NCBI GenBank assembly: GCA_016760335.1
Contig: CM028674.1
Coordinates: 40,808,801-40,872,800 of the forward strand
Origin: Gastrodia elata
Taxonomy: Eukaryota; Streptophyta; Magnoliopsida; Asparagales; Orchidaceae
DNA length: 64,000 bases
Direction: 5' to 3'
The notes beneath the pieces were generated by a model, which did not search any database, was not told the DNA's origin, and worked only from the letters and a program-made list of their open reading frames with translations. How positions within the stretch are numbered: position 1 is the first letter of the stretch; every line of letters starts with the position of its first letter. A program made the translations under genes and the position numbers. Shown here piece after piece: positions 1 to 9,478 of the stretch.

Positions 1-242
1 TTCCCTCTCCATTCCTTGCTTTTATAATCCTTTTAGATAGCCTTCTAGTATTTACACAACCAATTAATTGTCCATCTTAAGAGTTGAAATTTGCATTTAC
101 TTTTATTTCTTTTATTCCATTGGTAATGAGGAATTTTAAATGCGAACGTTTGAATTCTACTATGGGGAATGGGAAGGAATTTAGTCCAAACACTTTACCA
201 ATGCTGAAAAGGAAGAGAGGTTAAAAAAAAAAAACATGCAGC

Positions 243-470
243 GGGTGCTACGACGCACTGTAGCGCCAAGCTTTCTATTGGGCTGGCTCTGTAGCGCGCT
301 CTAGTGTTAGGGTTTCTGTTTGAAGGGCGCTAGGGCACACTATAGTGCCTAAGTCTCCGTTGGATGGGTGCTGCGGTGCGCTGTAGCGCCAAGTTCTCTG
401 CCTGATAGGTTCTACAGTGCGCTGTAGCTCCTTGCTCTTGGGAATAAGGTGTTGTGGCGCGCTATGGCGC
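243..470. repeat. GC-rich palindrome array (array 1)
   Basis: About five degenerate copies of a palindrome built from the half-site GGCGCTACAGCG and its complement, separated by 20-40 nt of unrelated sequence (for example GTGCGCTGTAGCGCC near 376-391). The array stands out sharply from the AT-rich surroundings. The same palindrome recurs at 8480-8537, 33985-34003, 39700-39935 and 48513-49030. Confidence 0.75.
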
Positions 471-883
471 GATTCATCACCCTTGTTACTTAAATTCTTT
501 TTTCTTCTTGATATTAAGATCGTTGTCCTGAAATGTCACAAAAGTACATGTCAAAGTACAACTAATTCTTTGAAAAATAGAAATTATAACATTAAATTAT
601 ATATAAAGTAAGCCTTAGAATATAATTCCAAAGCATCATAAATTAGAATAATGATAACTTGAAGTTAACAATAGTAAGATTGTGTTTGATAAATATAAAT
701 GAATTATTAAATGAATAACTTTCAATATGATAACTTCCAAATAATTGTGTTTGATCTTCATTAACATAAAATTAAGATAATTATTCAATGGTACAAATTC
801 TAATTCATATTTAGCATTTATAATTATAAATTATTTTGTTACTATATAAAGCTTAATTAAATCATTATTTGTCGAAACTCACC

Positions 884-907
884 TTATTATATTATATTAT
901 ATTATAT

Positions 908-941
<34 letters not shown>
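884..941. repeat. (ATTAT)n followed by (AT)n microsatellite
   Basis: ATTAT units from 884 to about 914 pass directly into an AT dinucleotide run to 941. Confidence 0.9.
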
Positions 942-943
<2 letters not shown>

Positions 944-1354
944 AGTTAACTTAGGAATCCATGATGTCTAAGTTAATTTGAAGGTTTGATTAGCCCCAAT
1001 CATCAGAATAGATAATAAAAAATAAAAAACAATATATATTATATGATTTACAATAATTTGATAATCCTTGAAATGTTGTTATGCATTGAGATCAAATCAT
1101 TGAAATCATATATTAAGATATTGTGCTTAAATGAACTTTTAAAATATGCTTTAGAGGGGTATTCATTTAGTGGATTATAATATAGCTGTCATTAAGCCTA
1201 GGCCGATTATTATATTATCTAAAAACTATATAATTCCTATGAAATAGAATGTGTGTGTTTATAGTTGACCCCACTTACTTATAGTTAAGTTGACATACTG
1301 AACCCCTCACTTGTTTAGCGCCCACAGCACAATTATAAGATAATAAAATCATAA

Positions 1355-2237
1355 ATTGTATATCTCACAATCTTATTGCTTGTGAATGTTTATAGTCATA
1401 TGCGTATACTTTTCTGATTATTCAATCTTTATAGTTGAATGTGATTTACTTATTGCACTATGGCAATTTATTATTATTTCATGTTTAATTATAACTTTTG
1501 CATTATAGTTTTCTAATATATTACTTACATAATTATCTACAATATTTTCTTTACTGAGCATATGAATCATTTGACCATATTCATGTTTCCTTTATTACTT
1601 AAGTGCATCTTTCATAAATTGCTTGCTAACCTATTTGATGTAGGAATTGGATGAGCTAAATGAATCATGAGCTCTTATCGTACTTACAATTATTAGTAAC
1701 TATTTACTTTTTATTCATTCCATGCCAAATGTTATGCTTATATAATATTGTAAATGGCTAACGTGATATTTATTTAATAAAAACAAATGTATTTAATTGC
1801 CCTTAAATTATACTCAGACCTTTTAAAGTCCAACCACTTGTTTTGTTTTATTAGCTATGCCCTACTACATTATAAACCAAATACGGTAGATCTCTAGCGT
1901 GAATCAAGTGTTGTATCTAAAGAAGAACCCGAGCTGTAGCTATGTGTTAAAGGCTCTCTTTACTTATCTTATACATTATATATGTGAGAATGAGTGAATT
2001 AATTCTCAAATTGTATATTTATATTTCTGTGATGTGTAAAATATTCTTTCATATTGTATACTTTTATATTATGAATGATGAGTGCTTGATTGGAATATTT
2101 GAGTTTCCTTCTACTCATAGATCTATTATATAAAGGTAGTACTCAATAGTGAGTTATGAATCACTAATCTAGTATTAAGTGCTATTGTAACACTTATTAT
2201 TAGATTGATATATCTAATCTAATAATGGGACATTACA
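1355..2237 (+). mobile_element. LTR 3' terminal segment, copy 1 of a tandem pair
   Basis: Begins TATATCTCACAATC and ends AATGGGACATTACA. It shares a colinear order of blocks with the next 800 bp: the ATCTCA start, TGAATGTTTA, GATTATTCAATCT, ACTTATTG, then the TCAGAC..GTCCAA stem, GCCCTAC and GGTAGATC. The same ordered blocks occur about 500 bp before the ends of the LTRs at 9479-13066, 38559-43039 and 56295-60920, which identifies it as an LTR 3' end. Confidence 0.6.
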
Positions 2238-3037
2238 ACATATCTCATAATCTTTTTTATTATGAATGTTTACTAGTCTTATGACTATAATTTTTAGATT
2301 ATTCAATCTATGTGACTAAAATTGCCTTACTTATTGTACTATAAAAGTTTACCATTTTAGCTTTACTTATAGTTTGTGCAGCGTAGGAACACACACTTGT
2401 TTTACTAACTTATTTGATGCAGATTTGAGCAGTCTATTATGAGTTATATACACACCTTATAACTTTTAGTGCTTTTCTACTTTCTGTTTATTTCCTTACA
2501 TTTTTTCTCTACTTTATTAAATTGTAAACACCTATTGTGAGATCCACTAAAAATTTAAATAATAATGTTTACTTTTAAATTGTACTTAGACTTCTTAAAG
2601 TCTAATCACTTATTTCTTTTATTGGTTTTGCCCTACCATATTATAAACCAAATATGGTAGATCGAGAGCTTAGATCAAATCTTGTGTCTAAGGAAGAACC
2701 TAAGTAGTAGCCAATTACATGAAGACTTCAGCTGCCTGCCTATTTTATATTTCATGTGAGGATCAGTGAATTCATTTACTTAGTTTGTATAATAACTTAT
2801 ATGTGATGTTTATCCTTTATATCTCTATGATGACTTTAGGCTTTCTTTTATATTATGTATGTTTATATCTATGCTCTGAATGATAAATGCTCACTGGATG
2901 ATGACATTTTTTCTACCCATAAATCTACAAATAAATGTAATACTCAATAGCGGGTTAAAATACTTGAATCCATTATTAAGTATTACTGTAAAACTCATTA
3001 TTGGGTTAAATTGTCTTATTTAATAATGGGGCGTTAC
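2238..3037 (+). mobile_element. LTR 3' terminal segment, copy 2 of a tandem pair
   Basis: Second copy of the preceding segment, ending TAATGGGGCGTTACA. It holds both LTR stem-loops in intact form: TTAGACTT/AAGTCTAA at 2586-2605 and CTACCATATT/AATATGGTAG at 2633-2660. No primer-binding site follows, so this is not the 5' LTR of an element that continues downstream. Confidence 0.6.
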
Positions 3038-4681
3038 ACTACCTCAATGAATCAACTTAGCTATATATCACTCAATCATTTGATTTAAGCTTATCTTTTA
3101 AGGATTTCTGTTAAATCCTTATTCTTCTAACTACTAATTTCAAGTTTCTAAGATTGAAACATAAGTCCTATTAAGTCTTAATTAATGCAAGAATATTTAC
3201 AATGGGTGTCTACTAAATGGATTTAGAAGGCATAATCAAGAATGCAAATTTTCCTTCTTAAAATACTTCTAAAATTAAATGAGTCCTTAAATTGGGATTA
3301 GGTTGTTTGAACAATCAATGCCTTTTATTTTGGTTACTAAGTGACTTAAGCATGCTAATTCACTGATTTAGAAAGAAATTAACAAAATTAGAAAATTTAG
3401 CACTTAAATCTTAAATTCCTCTATCACACAAATCCTCTTTGATGGTCTTAATGTCTAACATGTAAAATTAAGTTCAAGAACAAAATCAAATGTTATTAAA
3501 TAACTCTTTACTATCTAATGAGAGTTTAGATAGTTAGTATGTTAAATTTGACTAAGCAACAATGCTTAATATTAGCTAATTATGGTATTGAGCTAATTAA
3601 GGATGATCAACAAATTTAGCACCTAAAATTGGAATATTTAATTTTTATGAGATTCCTTACTGTCTAATGAATCCATAAATACCAAAAATGTTTACATCAT
3701 ATTACAATTGATGTTAATATTCGCTAATAAAGGTTTAAGGTAATTAGTGAAAAATTGGCAAAGTAAATCACAGAAAATAATTCGACATCACTATTAAATT
3801 CTAAAATGAATAATGAAGAAATGGAGACCCTAAACATGAGATTTGGCTAAGTATCCATTCAAATATTCACTAATCATGCTTGTGAATAATTAAGACTTAA
3901 TTAATATATTCATTCACATAAAGTAAAATATTATTGCAGTTTATTATTTTATACATTTTTTTTTATCAAAATGGTATTTAAGATCATAGGATTTAGATAC
4001 ATATTGACTGAAATAAATCAAACCCTAGTTTCCATTTGATTTTTATAATTTGAAAGTTAGGTTTAATAAAAATGTAATCATTTATTTCACTTTTGGCTAT
4101 CGTGCTCCGTCAAGTCGACCGACACATGATGGATCTTCTTCCTGCAGGACAGCTTGGGTCAGTCGAGGCCCGATGACCCGCTATTGTCAAACAATGCGGG
4201 TCAAGAGCTGTCCTGACTTGCATTGTTCCTCTTCATTTGTGCAAAAAATCTCGACATCTAACCGAATTGGGTTAGAATCTTCTTCCAATTCTCAAGTGCT
4301 CCGACCAAGCCATGGCCCAAAATTTATTGCTACATGATCCTTGACAAAGGCACGTCAAACGCACAAAAAATCCCCCTGTGGGGAAGCCGGCATTGTAGGT
4401 ACTTACTGACTCGAGGGTTTGAGCTAGGGTTTACTGTAGGAAGTAATTGCTTCCTACAGAAAAGATGGCAAGGCTCCTGCTTTTTCTAGTTGATCGAATG
4501 GGAAGAAGAGGAATGGGGAAAACAGTGAGCAGTGGAGAGATCAATGCTGATCATCTAGTTGATTGAATGGGAAGACAGAACAGCCCTGATGTGCTGGCCC
4601 ATAACTGCCGAATTCGGCAGGATCCTAGCCGATGAATCACGGGCGTGATCCGACTTCTGATAATGTATTTGGGTTAGAAGC
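3038..4681. other. AT-rich repeat sequence, partly LTR-like
   Basis: No gene seen. From 3038 to about 4090 the sequence is AT-rich with many stop codons. From 4090 to 4660 it is richer in GC and has a near-exact direct repeat (CTAGTTGATYGAATGGGAAG at about 4485 and 4556). The last bases, GGGTTAGAAG (4671-4680), match the A LTR near 44145, so the end of this stretch is probably LTR sequence into which the next LTR inserted. Confidence 0.4.
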
Positions 4682-6230
4682 TATAACAACCATATGTTGT
4701 TACCTAGCCTAATATATGCTTAATCGCATTTAATTTTCAATACATTGTGTTTATTTAGTCATTAGAACATAACCCTAAAGTTTTGGGGTCAATCGAACTT
4801 CATTAGGCTAAATTGGCAGTTTTGCAAATTTGGAAACCCTAGAATATAGTCAAAATATTTTGATCTCCAAATCAAATTATGATTGAATTTTGAATTTCTC
4901 ACCCCCAAATTTTGGAAATTTTTGGAGGTCATTTAGGCCTTAATTGAGTTTATTTTAAATAGAGAAAATTGCACAAAAGTGTTTCAAAAAATTCAAAATT
5001 TCATAATCACCCTCCAACAGTTGCCAACCGATTGGGATTTGTTGTGGGAACTGCGGGCGATCTGCTATGGAGCCTTGGTCCCACAACAGTAAGTTCAACG
5101 ACATATGACCTTCTACCATGCGGTGCTGACAACCTGGATTGAGCTCCACTTCGAGCCGTGATCACCTTCGGATCACACCATTGAATCCCACGGCCCTGAT
5201 CACTCTCGCGATCGGCCGTTAGGATCAGAGAGATCATGCATGTTGCACCTTTTTGTTTGATCAATCAGATGACTATCCAAGATCCTGCGACTGTGGATCT
5301 TTGTCCCTGAGCGCCCGTGCCCGATAGGCAAAATCCTATTGTATGCCAGCACCTAGTCCTGTCCCCCCACTCCTCCCAGCCATGTTAGCGAGTTGTTAGG
5401 CTCTTCCCACTTTAAGCGAGGCACCATGAATTGGGCCTTGAAGCCTAAGCTCCCCCCATTAGAAATCCAAAGAGCTCAGCTTTAGCCTAAGCTCTCGGGT
5501 AGAGCCAGCTCTTCCGTTGCACTCCAGCGCGCCCCTGTGGCTATAAATAACCTCAAGAATCACACAATGAGCTTTTTGTTCACTATGTAATCTCAGTTGG
5601 AGATTTCCCCCAATTCTAATTCACAACTGCCCCATGAGCTCTCTGGCTTTCCCAGCTCCATTATGTGGATTCTGAGGGCATGACTTGGAGTTCAAGTCCC
5701 TTAGCTGTCTACAAAAGCCCAGCCAACTTTTGCTTCCTCTCTAGTTGATCAAAGTTATCCCCAATCTGTCTGAACCAAGTTGTACCCCATTTTCCCTATC
5801 GAGCTGTGTAGGCTTGACCTTGCTTCGTTAGATTTTAGGATAGCTCTGTGAATGATTAGGGAGTAGGCTAGCTATCTGTCTATTCTTAGATCAAGTATTG
5901 AGCTTGGTCTAGATAGCGATGACTCGCTGTCTGGACATAACTTCTACCAATGAATTAAACTCACAATTTCATTGACTGAGAGCCCTACTCCTTTTAAAAA
6001 TGTCTCATAGATGCATGTTAGGATCAATGTAGATGATTGTCAGTTGTCTGGTAATCGAGCTCAACCCGATAAATCGGTACAATCGATCGGACCACAGCAT
6101 TGCAAATAAGAAGATTGAATGAACAGTTGAAGAGGCACGCAAGCACATGCAGGTGCGAGGCCCACAACCCATCGGCTGCACCTCATGTGAGAACGGTTCC
6201 TCCACCGCATTGCATACTTTGTAAATATTT
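4682..6230 (+). mobile_element. Gypsy LTR 5' portion (fragment G)
   Basis: Starts TATAACAACC...GTTGTTACC, the family's LTR start with TG changed to TA and its 7-bp inverted repeat TAACAAC/GTTGTTA intact. It then shows the AT-rich block, a CACCCCCAAATT motif near 4900, a GC-richer region (5030-5540) and the LTR core promoter (TATA at 5541). Sequence after the promoter (GCTGTCTGG near 5927) matches the A LTR (GCTGTCTGG near 43552). No 3' end is recognised; the fragment fades before the inverted repeat at 6233. Confidence 0.6.
5541..5550 (+). promoter_or_regulatory. LTR TATA box (fragment G)
   Basis: CTATAAATAA, followed about 25 nt later by an eroded CACAATGAG..TTCACTATG pair. The same arrangement is found at 43149 and 45281 in two other LTRs, which marks it as the LTR transcription start region. 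Confidence 0.6.
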
Positions 6231-6232
6231 TA

Positions 6233-6430
6233 AGAAATGCTATTTAGACTTGTTGACGTGATACCAAAAAAACTCATTTAATAGGATTTGGATATCATTT
6301 CAATACAAATTTTAAAAATACTATTTAAATTATTTTAATGTAAATAAATAAACACTTATAAAATGATATCCAAATCTAATTAGATAGATATTTTTGGGTT
6401 CCACATCAGCCGATCTAAATAGTATTTCTC
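6233..6430. mobile_element. MITE-like element with about 68-bp terminal inverted repeats
   Basis: The left arm (6233-6300) and right arm (6361-6430) are near-complementary: both arms read inward as AGAAATRCTATTTAGA ... ATTTGGATATCATTT. The central 60 bp are AT-rich and noncoding. A partial further copy of the arm (CGTGATACCCAAGAAAACTC) lies at 6509-6540. I could not define a target-site duplication. The element lies about 290 bp upstream of the expansin TATA box. Confidence 0.65.
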
Positions 6431-6571
6431 CAACATTTTTCAAAATATACAAATTCTTTCTCTTACATAAAATTATCATTTAATTAAATGTGAGGGCTTA
6501 TACTGTTTCGTGATACCCAAGAAAACTCGTCTAATAAATTATAAATAGTATAAAATGCTGCTCACCGAAAC

Positions 6572-6623
6572 TTTTTTTTTTTTTTTTTTTTTTCTTTTTT
6601 TTTTTCGATTTTTTTTTTTTTTT
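6572..6623. repeat. Poly-T tract
   Basis: A run of about 50 T interrupted only by C at 6594 and CGA at 6606-6608, 100 bp upstream of the expansin promoter. Confidence 0.9.
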
Positions 6624-6722
6624 ATATGTCATCTCAAGTTGAGTGAGAGCAGCGTTACACTTTAAGATAATCTCATTAATTACATGTCTCTAAAATTTAG
6701 AATAACATGTAGCAATACTCTT

Positions 6723-6730
6723 CTATAAAT
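6723..6730 (+). promoter_or_regulatory. Expansin TATA box
   Basis: CTATAAAT followed by a GC-rich leader, 75 bp before the expansin ATG. The spacing fits a transcription start near 6755 and a short 5' UTR. Confidence 0.65.
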
Positions 6731-6797
6731 TCCGCGCCTCCCTTCCCGAAACCTCCAAACCTAACCACGCTCCCGCGTCGAGCAGCAGAATAAACTA

Positions 6798-7687
6798 ATG
6801 GCAACAATATATCGCTTCTTCTGGCTGCTTCTCATCCCCCACCTCCTGCACTTGGCTGTCTCCGCAGACTACGCCTGGCAAAATGGGCACGCGACCTTCT
6901 ACGGCGGTGGCGATGCGGCCGGAACAATGGGTGAGTCAGGATCAGCCTTGGCACATACGGAAGAATCGAAGTTATAATCGGTAGCTAATGGTTGGTTGCA
7001 GGAGGGGCGTGTGGGTACGGAAATCTGTACAGCGAGGGGTACGGCACGAGCACAGCGGCTCTGAGCGCGGCCCTGTTCGACAGCGGCCTGAGCTGCGGGT
7101 CATGCTACGAGATGCGGTGCGCAGATGATCCCAAGTGGTGCCTCCCCGGCAGCATCACCGTTACGGCCACCAATTTTTGCCCCCCCAATTTGGCCCTTTC
7201 CAACGACAACGGCGGATGGTGCAACCCTCCCCTCCAGCACTTCGACCTGGCCGAGCCCGCCTTCCTCCGCATTGCCCAGTACCGCGCCGGAATCGTCCCC
7301 GTCTCTTTCCGAAGGTTCGTTCGTTCGCCTTCTTCGTTCTCTTACTCCGGGTGGGTGCTGATGGAATGTTGCGGTGGGTTTAGGGTTCCGTGCGTCAAGA
7401 AGGGGGGGATCCGGTTCACCATCAAGGGGCACGCGTTCTTCAATCTGGTGCTGCTCACCAACGTGGGCGGCGCAGGCGACGTTCGCTTGGTCTCCGTGAA
7501 GGGATCGAAGACGGGATGGATGGCAATGTCGAGGAACTGGGGGCAGAATTGGCAGAGCAACTCCTTCCTCAACGGGCAGAGCCTCTCCTTCCGCCTCACT
7601 GCCAGCGACGGGCGAACCATGACCTGCTATGACGTCGTTCCCGCTGGATGGCAGTTCGGGCAGACATTCGAGGGCGGGCAGTTCTGA
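6798..7687 (+). CDS. Alpha-expansin (EXPA family), three exons
   Basis: A cell-wall loosening protein secreted to the apoplast, where expansins disrupt cellulose-xyloglucan contacts without hydrolysis. Exons are 6798-6930, 7002-7314 and 7384-7687, which give 249 residues, the usual family length. Residues 1-23 form a hydrophobic signal peptide ending AVSA. The double-psi beta-barrel domain follows, with TFYGG (33-37), GGACGYGN (45-52), an eight-cysteine pattern, the alpha-expansin WCNPP insertion (117-121) and the HFD motif (124-126). The C-terminal cellulose-binding domain carries VPC (150-152), NVGGAGDV (175-182) and WGQNWQ (201-206) and ends GGQF. Every family landmark I looked for is present, with no frameshift, so the gene looks functional. 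The exons are much richer in GC than the flanks. The start ATG has good context (CTAATGGC) and is the only one that gives the signal peptide. The specific EXPA subgroup cannot be assigned by eye. Confidence 0.95.
6931..7001 (+). other. Expansin intron 1 (71 nt)
   Basis: GTGAGT donor after ATG-G and TTGCAG acceptor. Splicing joins TMG to GACGYGN, the conserved expansin sequence. Retention would run into a TAA stop within the intron. Confidence 0.92.
7315..7383 (+). other. Expansin intron 2 (69 nt, frame-neutral)
   Basis: GTTCGT donor and GGTTTAG acceptor. Splicing joins VPVSFR-R to VPCVKKGG, matching the conserved RRVPC junction and a known expansin intron position. It is 69 nt long, a multiple of three, and contains no stop in frame, so a naive reading frame runs straight through it and adds 23 residues that no expansin has. 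Confidence 0.88.
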
Positions 7688-8340
7688 TCTCCCGCTCTAT
7701 TTCTATTTATGTATGTATGCGCCTAATCGTGGGCCGGGCTTGGAGCTGGAGTTCCCGCATAATTCAGTGACTGTTCAGCACCCAGCCCTCTTACAGTTAT
7801 ACGTCAGCATTTATTTTTAATATACAAAAATGCTTTTAAATTAGTATATATTTTTTATGAATATGAGCAAATTTCTCATTTATTTCTTAGTCATTCAATA
7901 ATGCCGATATTTGATGTATTCATTAAAGCATTTATATTTATACTTATGAAAAGAAAATTATGAGACAGATTTTATTTTAAATTTCTGTCCTGTGTGACTG
8001 CTTCATGTGCTACAAATTTAGTTCTCCAAATTTATATTTAAGAAACTTCTTCATGATCCTAAAGTGAGAGCATAGCTTATATCATATTAAATAAAAATAA
8101 TTAGTCTCAGCAAAGAATAGGAAAACAAAGCATAATTAGAATGGCTACAAATATAACCGGTCAAGAAATTAACCAACTAATCTTGAAAATTAAGATAATT
8201 GAAACCCATGATTAAGAATCTTTATATTAGAAAATTATCTATGATTTTTTGCACTCATGTGTAGTATTCTAGTGTAATATCTAGCAGTAACTGCTTGATA
8301 AGAATGATGCTCAATCACAAATACTCTAAAGACGGTTGAA
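7688..8340. other. Expansin 3' flank, AT-rich
   Basis: Holds the expansin 3' UTR (the first 120-200 bp) and then AT-rich sequence without genes or recognisable repeats. The polyadenylation site cannot be placed confidently. Confidence 0.5.
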
Positions 8341-8479
8341 TTTCATTAGGATCCTTCATTGTTTGGACAAGTTCGCCAAAAAATCTCAAATATAATATTG
8401 TTATCGTCTATAAGCACCCATCCAAATAAGCACGAGAAGGGTATAATTGTTGATAGAAGAAATTGTTTGGAGGCACGCC

Positions 8480-8537
8480 TCAGCGCGCTGCAGCGGTTGG
8501 CCCCCGAGAGACGAGCGCTACAGTGCACTGTAGCGCC
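8480..8537. repeat. GC-rich palindrome block (array 2)
   Basis: Contains AGCGCGCTGCAGCG and GCGCTACAGTGCACTGTAGC, the latter a perfect 20-bp palindrome and a close variant of the array 1 unit. It lies just upstream of the (TA)n run. Confidence 0.75.
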
Positions 8538-8570
8538 TGCGGCCCACCCAATCCTCCCAATTTTGAGCTG

Positions 8571-8572
<2 letters not shown>

Positions 8573-8622
<50 letters not shown>
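8573..8622. repeat. (TA)n microsatellite
   Basis: An uninterrupted TA dinucleotide run of about 50 bp. Confidence 0.95.
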
Positions 8623-8627
<5 letters not shown>

Positions 8628-8968
8628 TTTTTATTTTCTTAATCAGTTTTTAGAGTTCAAGGGCTAGAATTTGAAAATATCTTCAGCCTCCATTAATTTT
8701 GTGTGGTGGCTGCTCCATTACAAGGAAAAATAAATACTCTTAGAGTTTGTATAAGGGTTTGTAAACCCTAAAACTTTTATAATCTTCTCTCAATAATAAA
8801 AATTTTTGCTCTCCTCCCTGTCGACTAAGCTGTTAGCACCGAACCACGTAAATATTTTTTGTTTTATGATTGTGATTGTTTGCATGTGTTGTTTTATTAC
8901 TTAATTTTAGTTTACTCATCTTCTCAAGCTTTGTTCCGCATTAATTTATAACCCTAAGAGATCCTAAT

Positions 8969-9478
8969 AATAACCAAGACTATATCACCAAACCAATAAT
9001 AGAAATACAAGAAGAGACAGCCTAGGCTCAAATAACCTGAAAATCAAATATAGGAGCCGAAACAACTGCCACTTGGATAATAAAATTCGAATAAAATTTG
9101 TGAATGCAGATTCGAGTAAGACCAATCGAGAGAAATAGCAAAAATAGGCCACTCCAGAATAACATAAAGTCACTGAGAAATCACCAATAAAAAGAAACTA
9201 AATCGCAACATTTGCAGCCACAAAAAACCTCAAAAGACACTCCAATTTGAAAGAAAAAAGTGAGGCTCTCTAACATTTATAGTGTTGTGCATTATTAGCT
9301 TAGAACATATCTAGTTTCTACTATTTCACCAAGACTCCAATAATTAATTTCCTACACTTATCACAATTGTTTTGCCGCAATTCACATTATTATTGGAGAA
9401 AATGTACTCATTACATTCTTCACATAAAATAATTGTAGGATGTTTTTCCTTTGAATAAGATTTCATTAAACTCAAATG
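8969..9478. other. No gene seen
   Basis: AT-rich sequence between the copia-like fragment and the D LTR. A 62-codon open frame on the minus strand here resembles nothing known. Confidence 0.5.

Larger units (their letters stand above)
1..1354 (+). mobile_element. LTR body of a gypsy-type element (fragment H)
   Basis: No coding capacity is visible. The stretch carries a GC-rich palindrome array (243-470), an AT microsatellite and AT-rich sequence. The part after the microsatellite (about 940-1140, with GATTAGCCCCAATCAT) resembles 30750-30840, where the same order of (TA)n and GATTAGACCCAATCAT is seen. It continues without a break into LTR 3' ends at 1355-3037, so I read it as the upstream part of that LTR in sense orientation. 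The 5' end lies outside the window or is lost. Confidence 0.5.
8345..8968 (+). mobile_element. Copia-like LTR fragment
   Basis: The stretch 8740-8900 has the look of a Ty1/copia LTR promoter and leader: TTTGTAAACCCTAAAAC, TTTTATAATC, CTCTCAATAATAAA, then GCACCGAACCACGTAAA, a sequence typical of copia LTR R/U5 regions. Upstream are a (TA)n run and a GC-rich palindrome block. ATTAGGATC (8345-8353) and GATCCTAAT (8960-8968) form a perfect 9-bp inverted repeat that may mark the limits or may be chance. No pol sequence or primer site follows, so this is a solo or truncated copy. The copia assignment rests on LTR style only. Confidence 0.4.

Noticed and set aside
243..470. CRISPR-like look of palindromic repeats separated by unique spacers
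   Set aside because: The sequence is plant nuclear DNA, the units are degenerate and the spacers vary in length; the same palindromes occur singly in LTRs. No cas genes.
7100..7432. Open frames of 78-110 codons overlapping the expansin on both strands
   Set aside because: They are shadows of GC-rich expansin exons in other frames, with no family resemblance.
8740..8775. Telomere-like AAACCCT motif
   Set aside because: Only isolated single copies (GTAAACCCTAAAAC) occur, with no tandem array.
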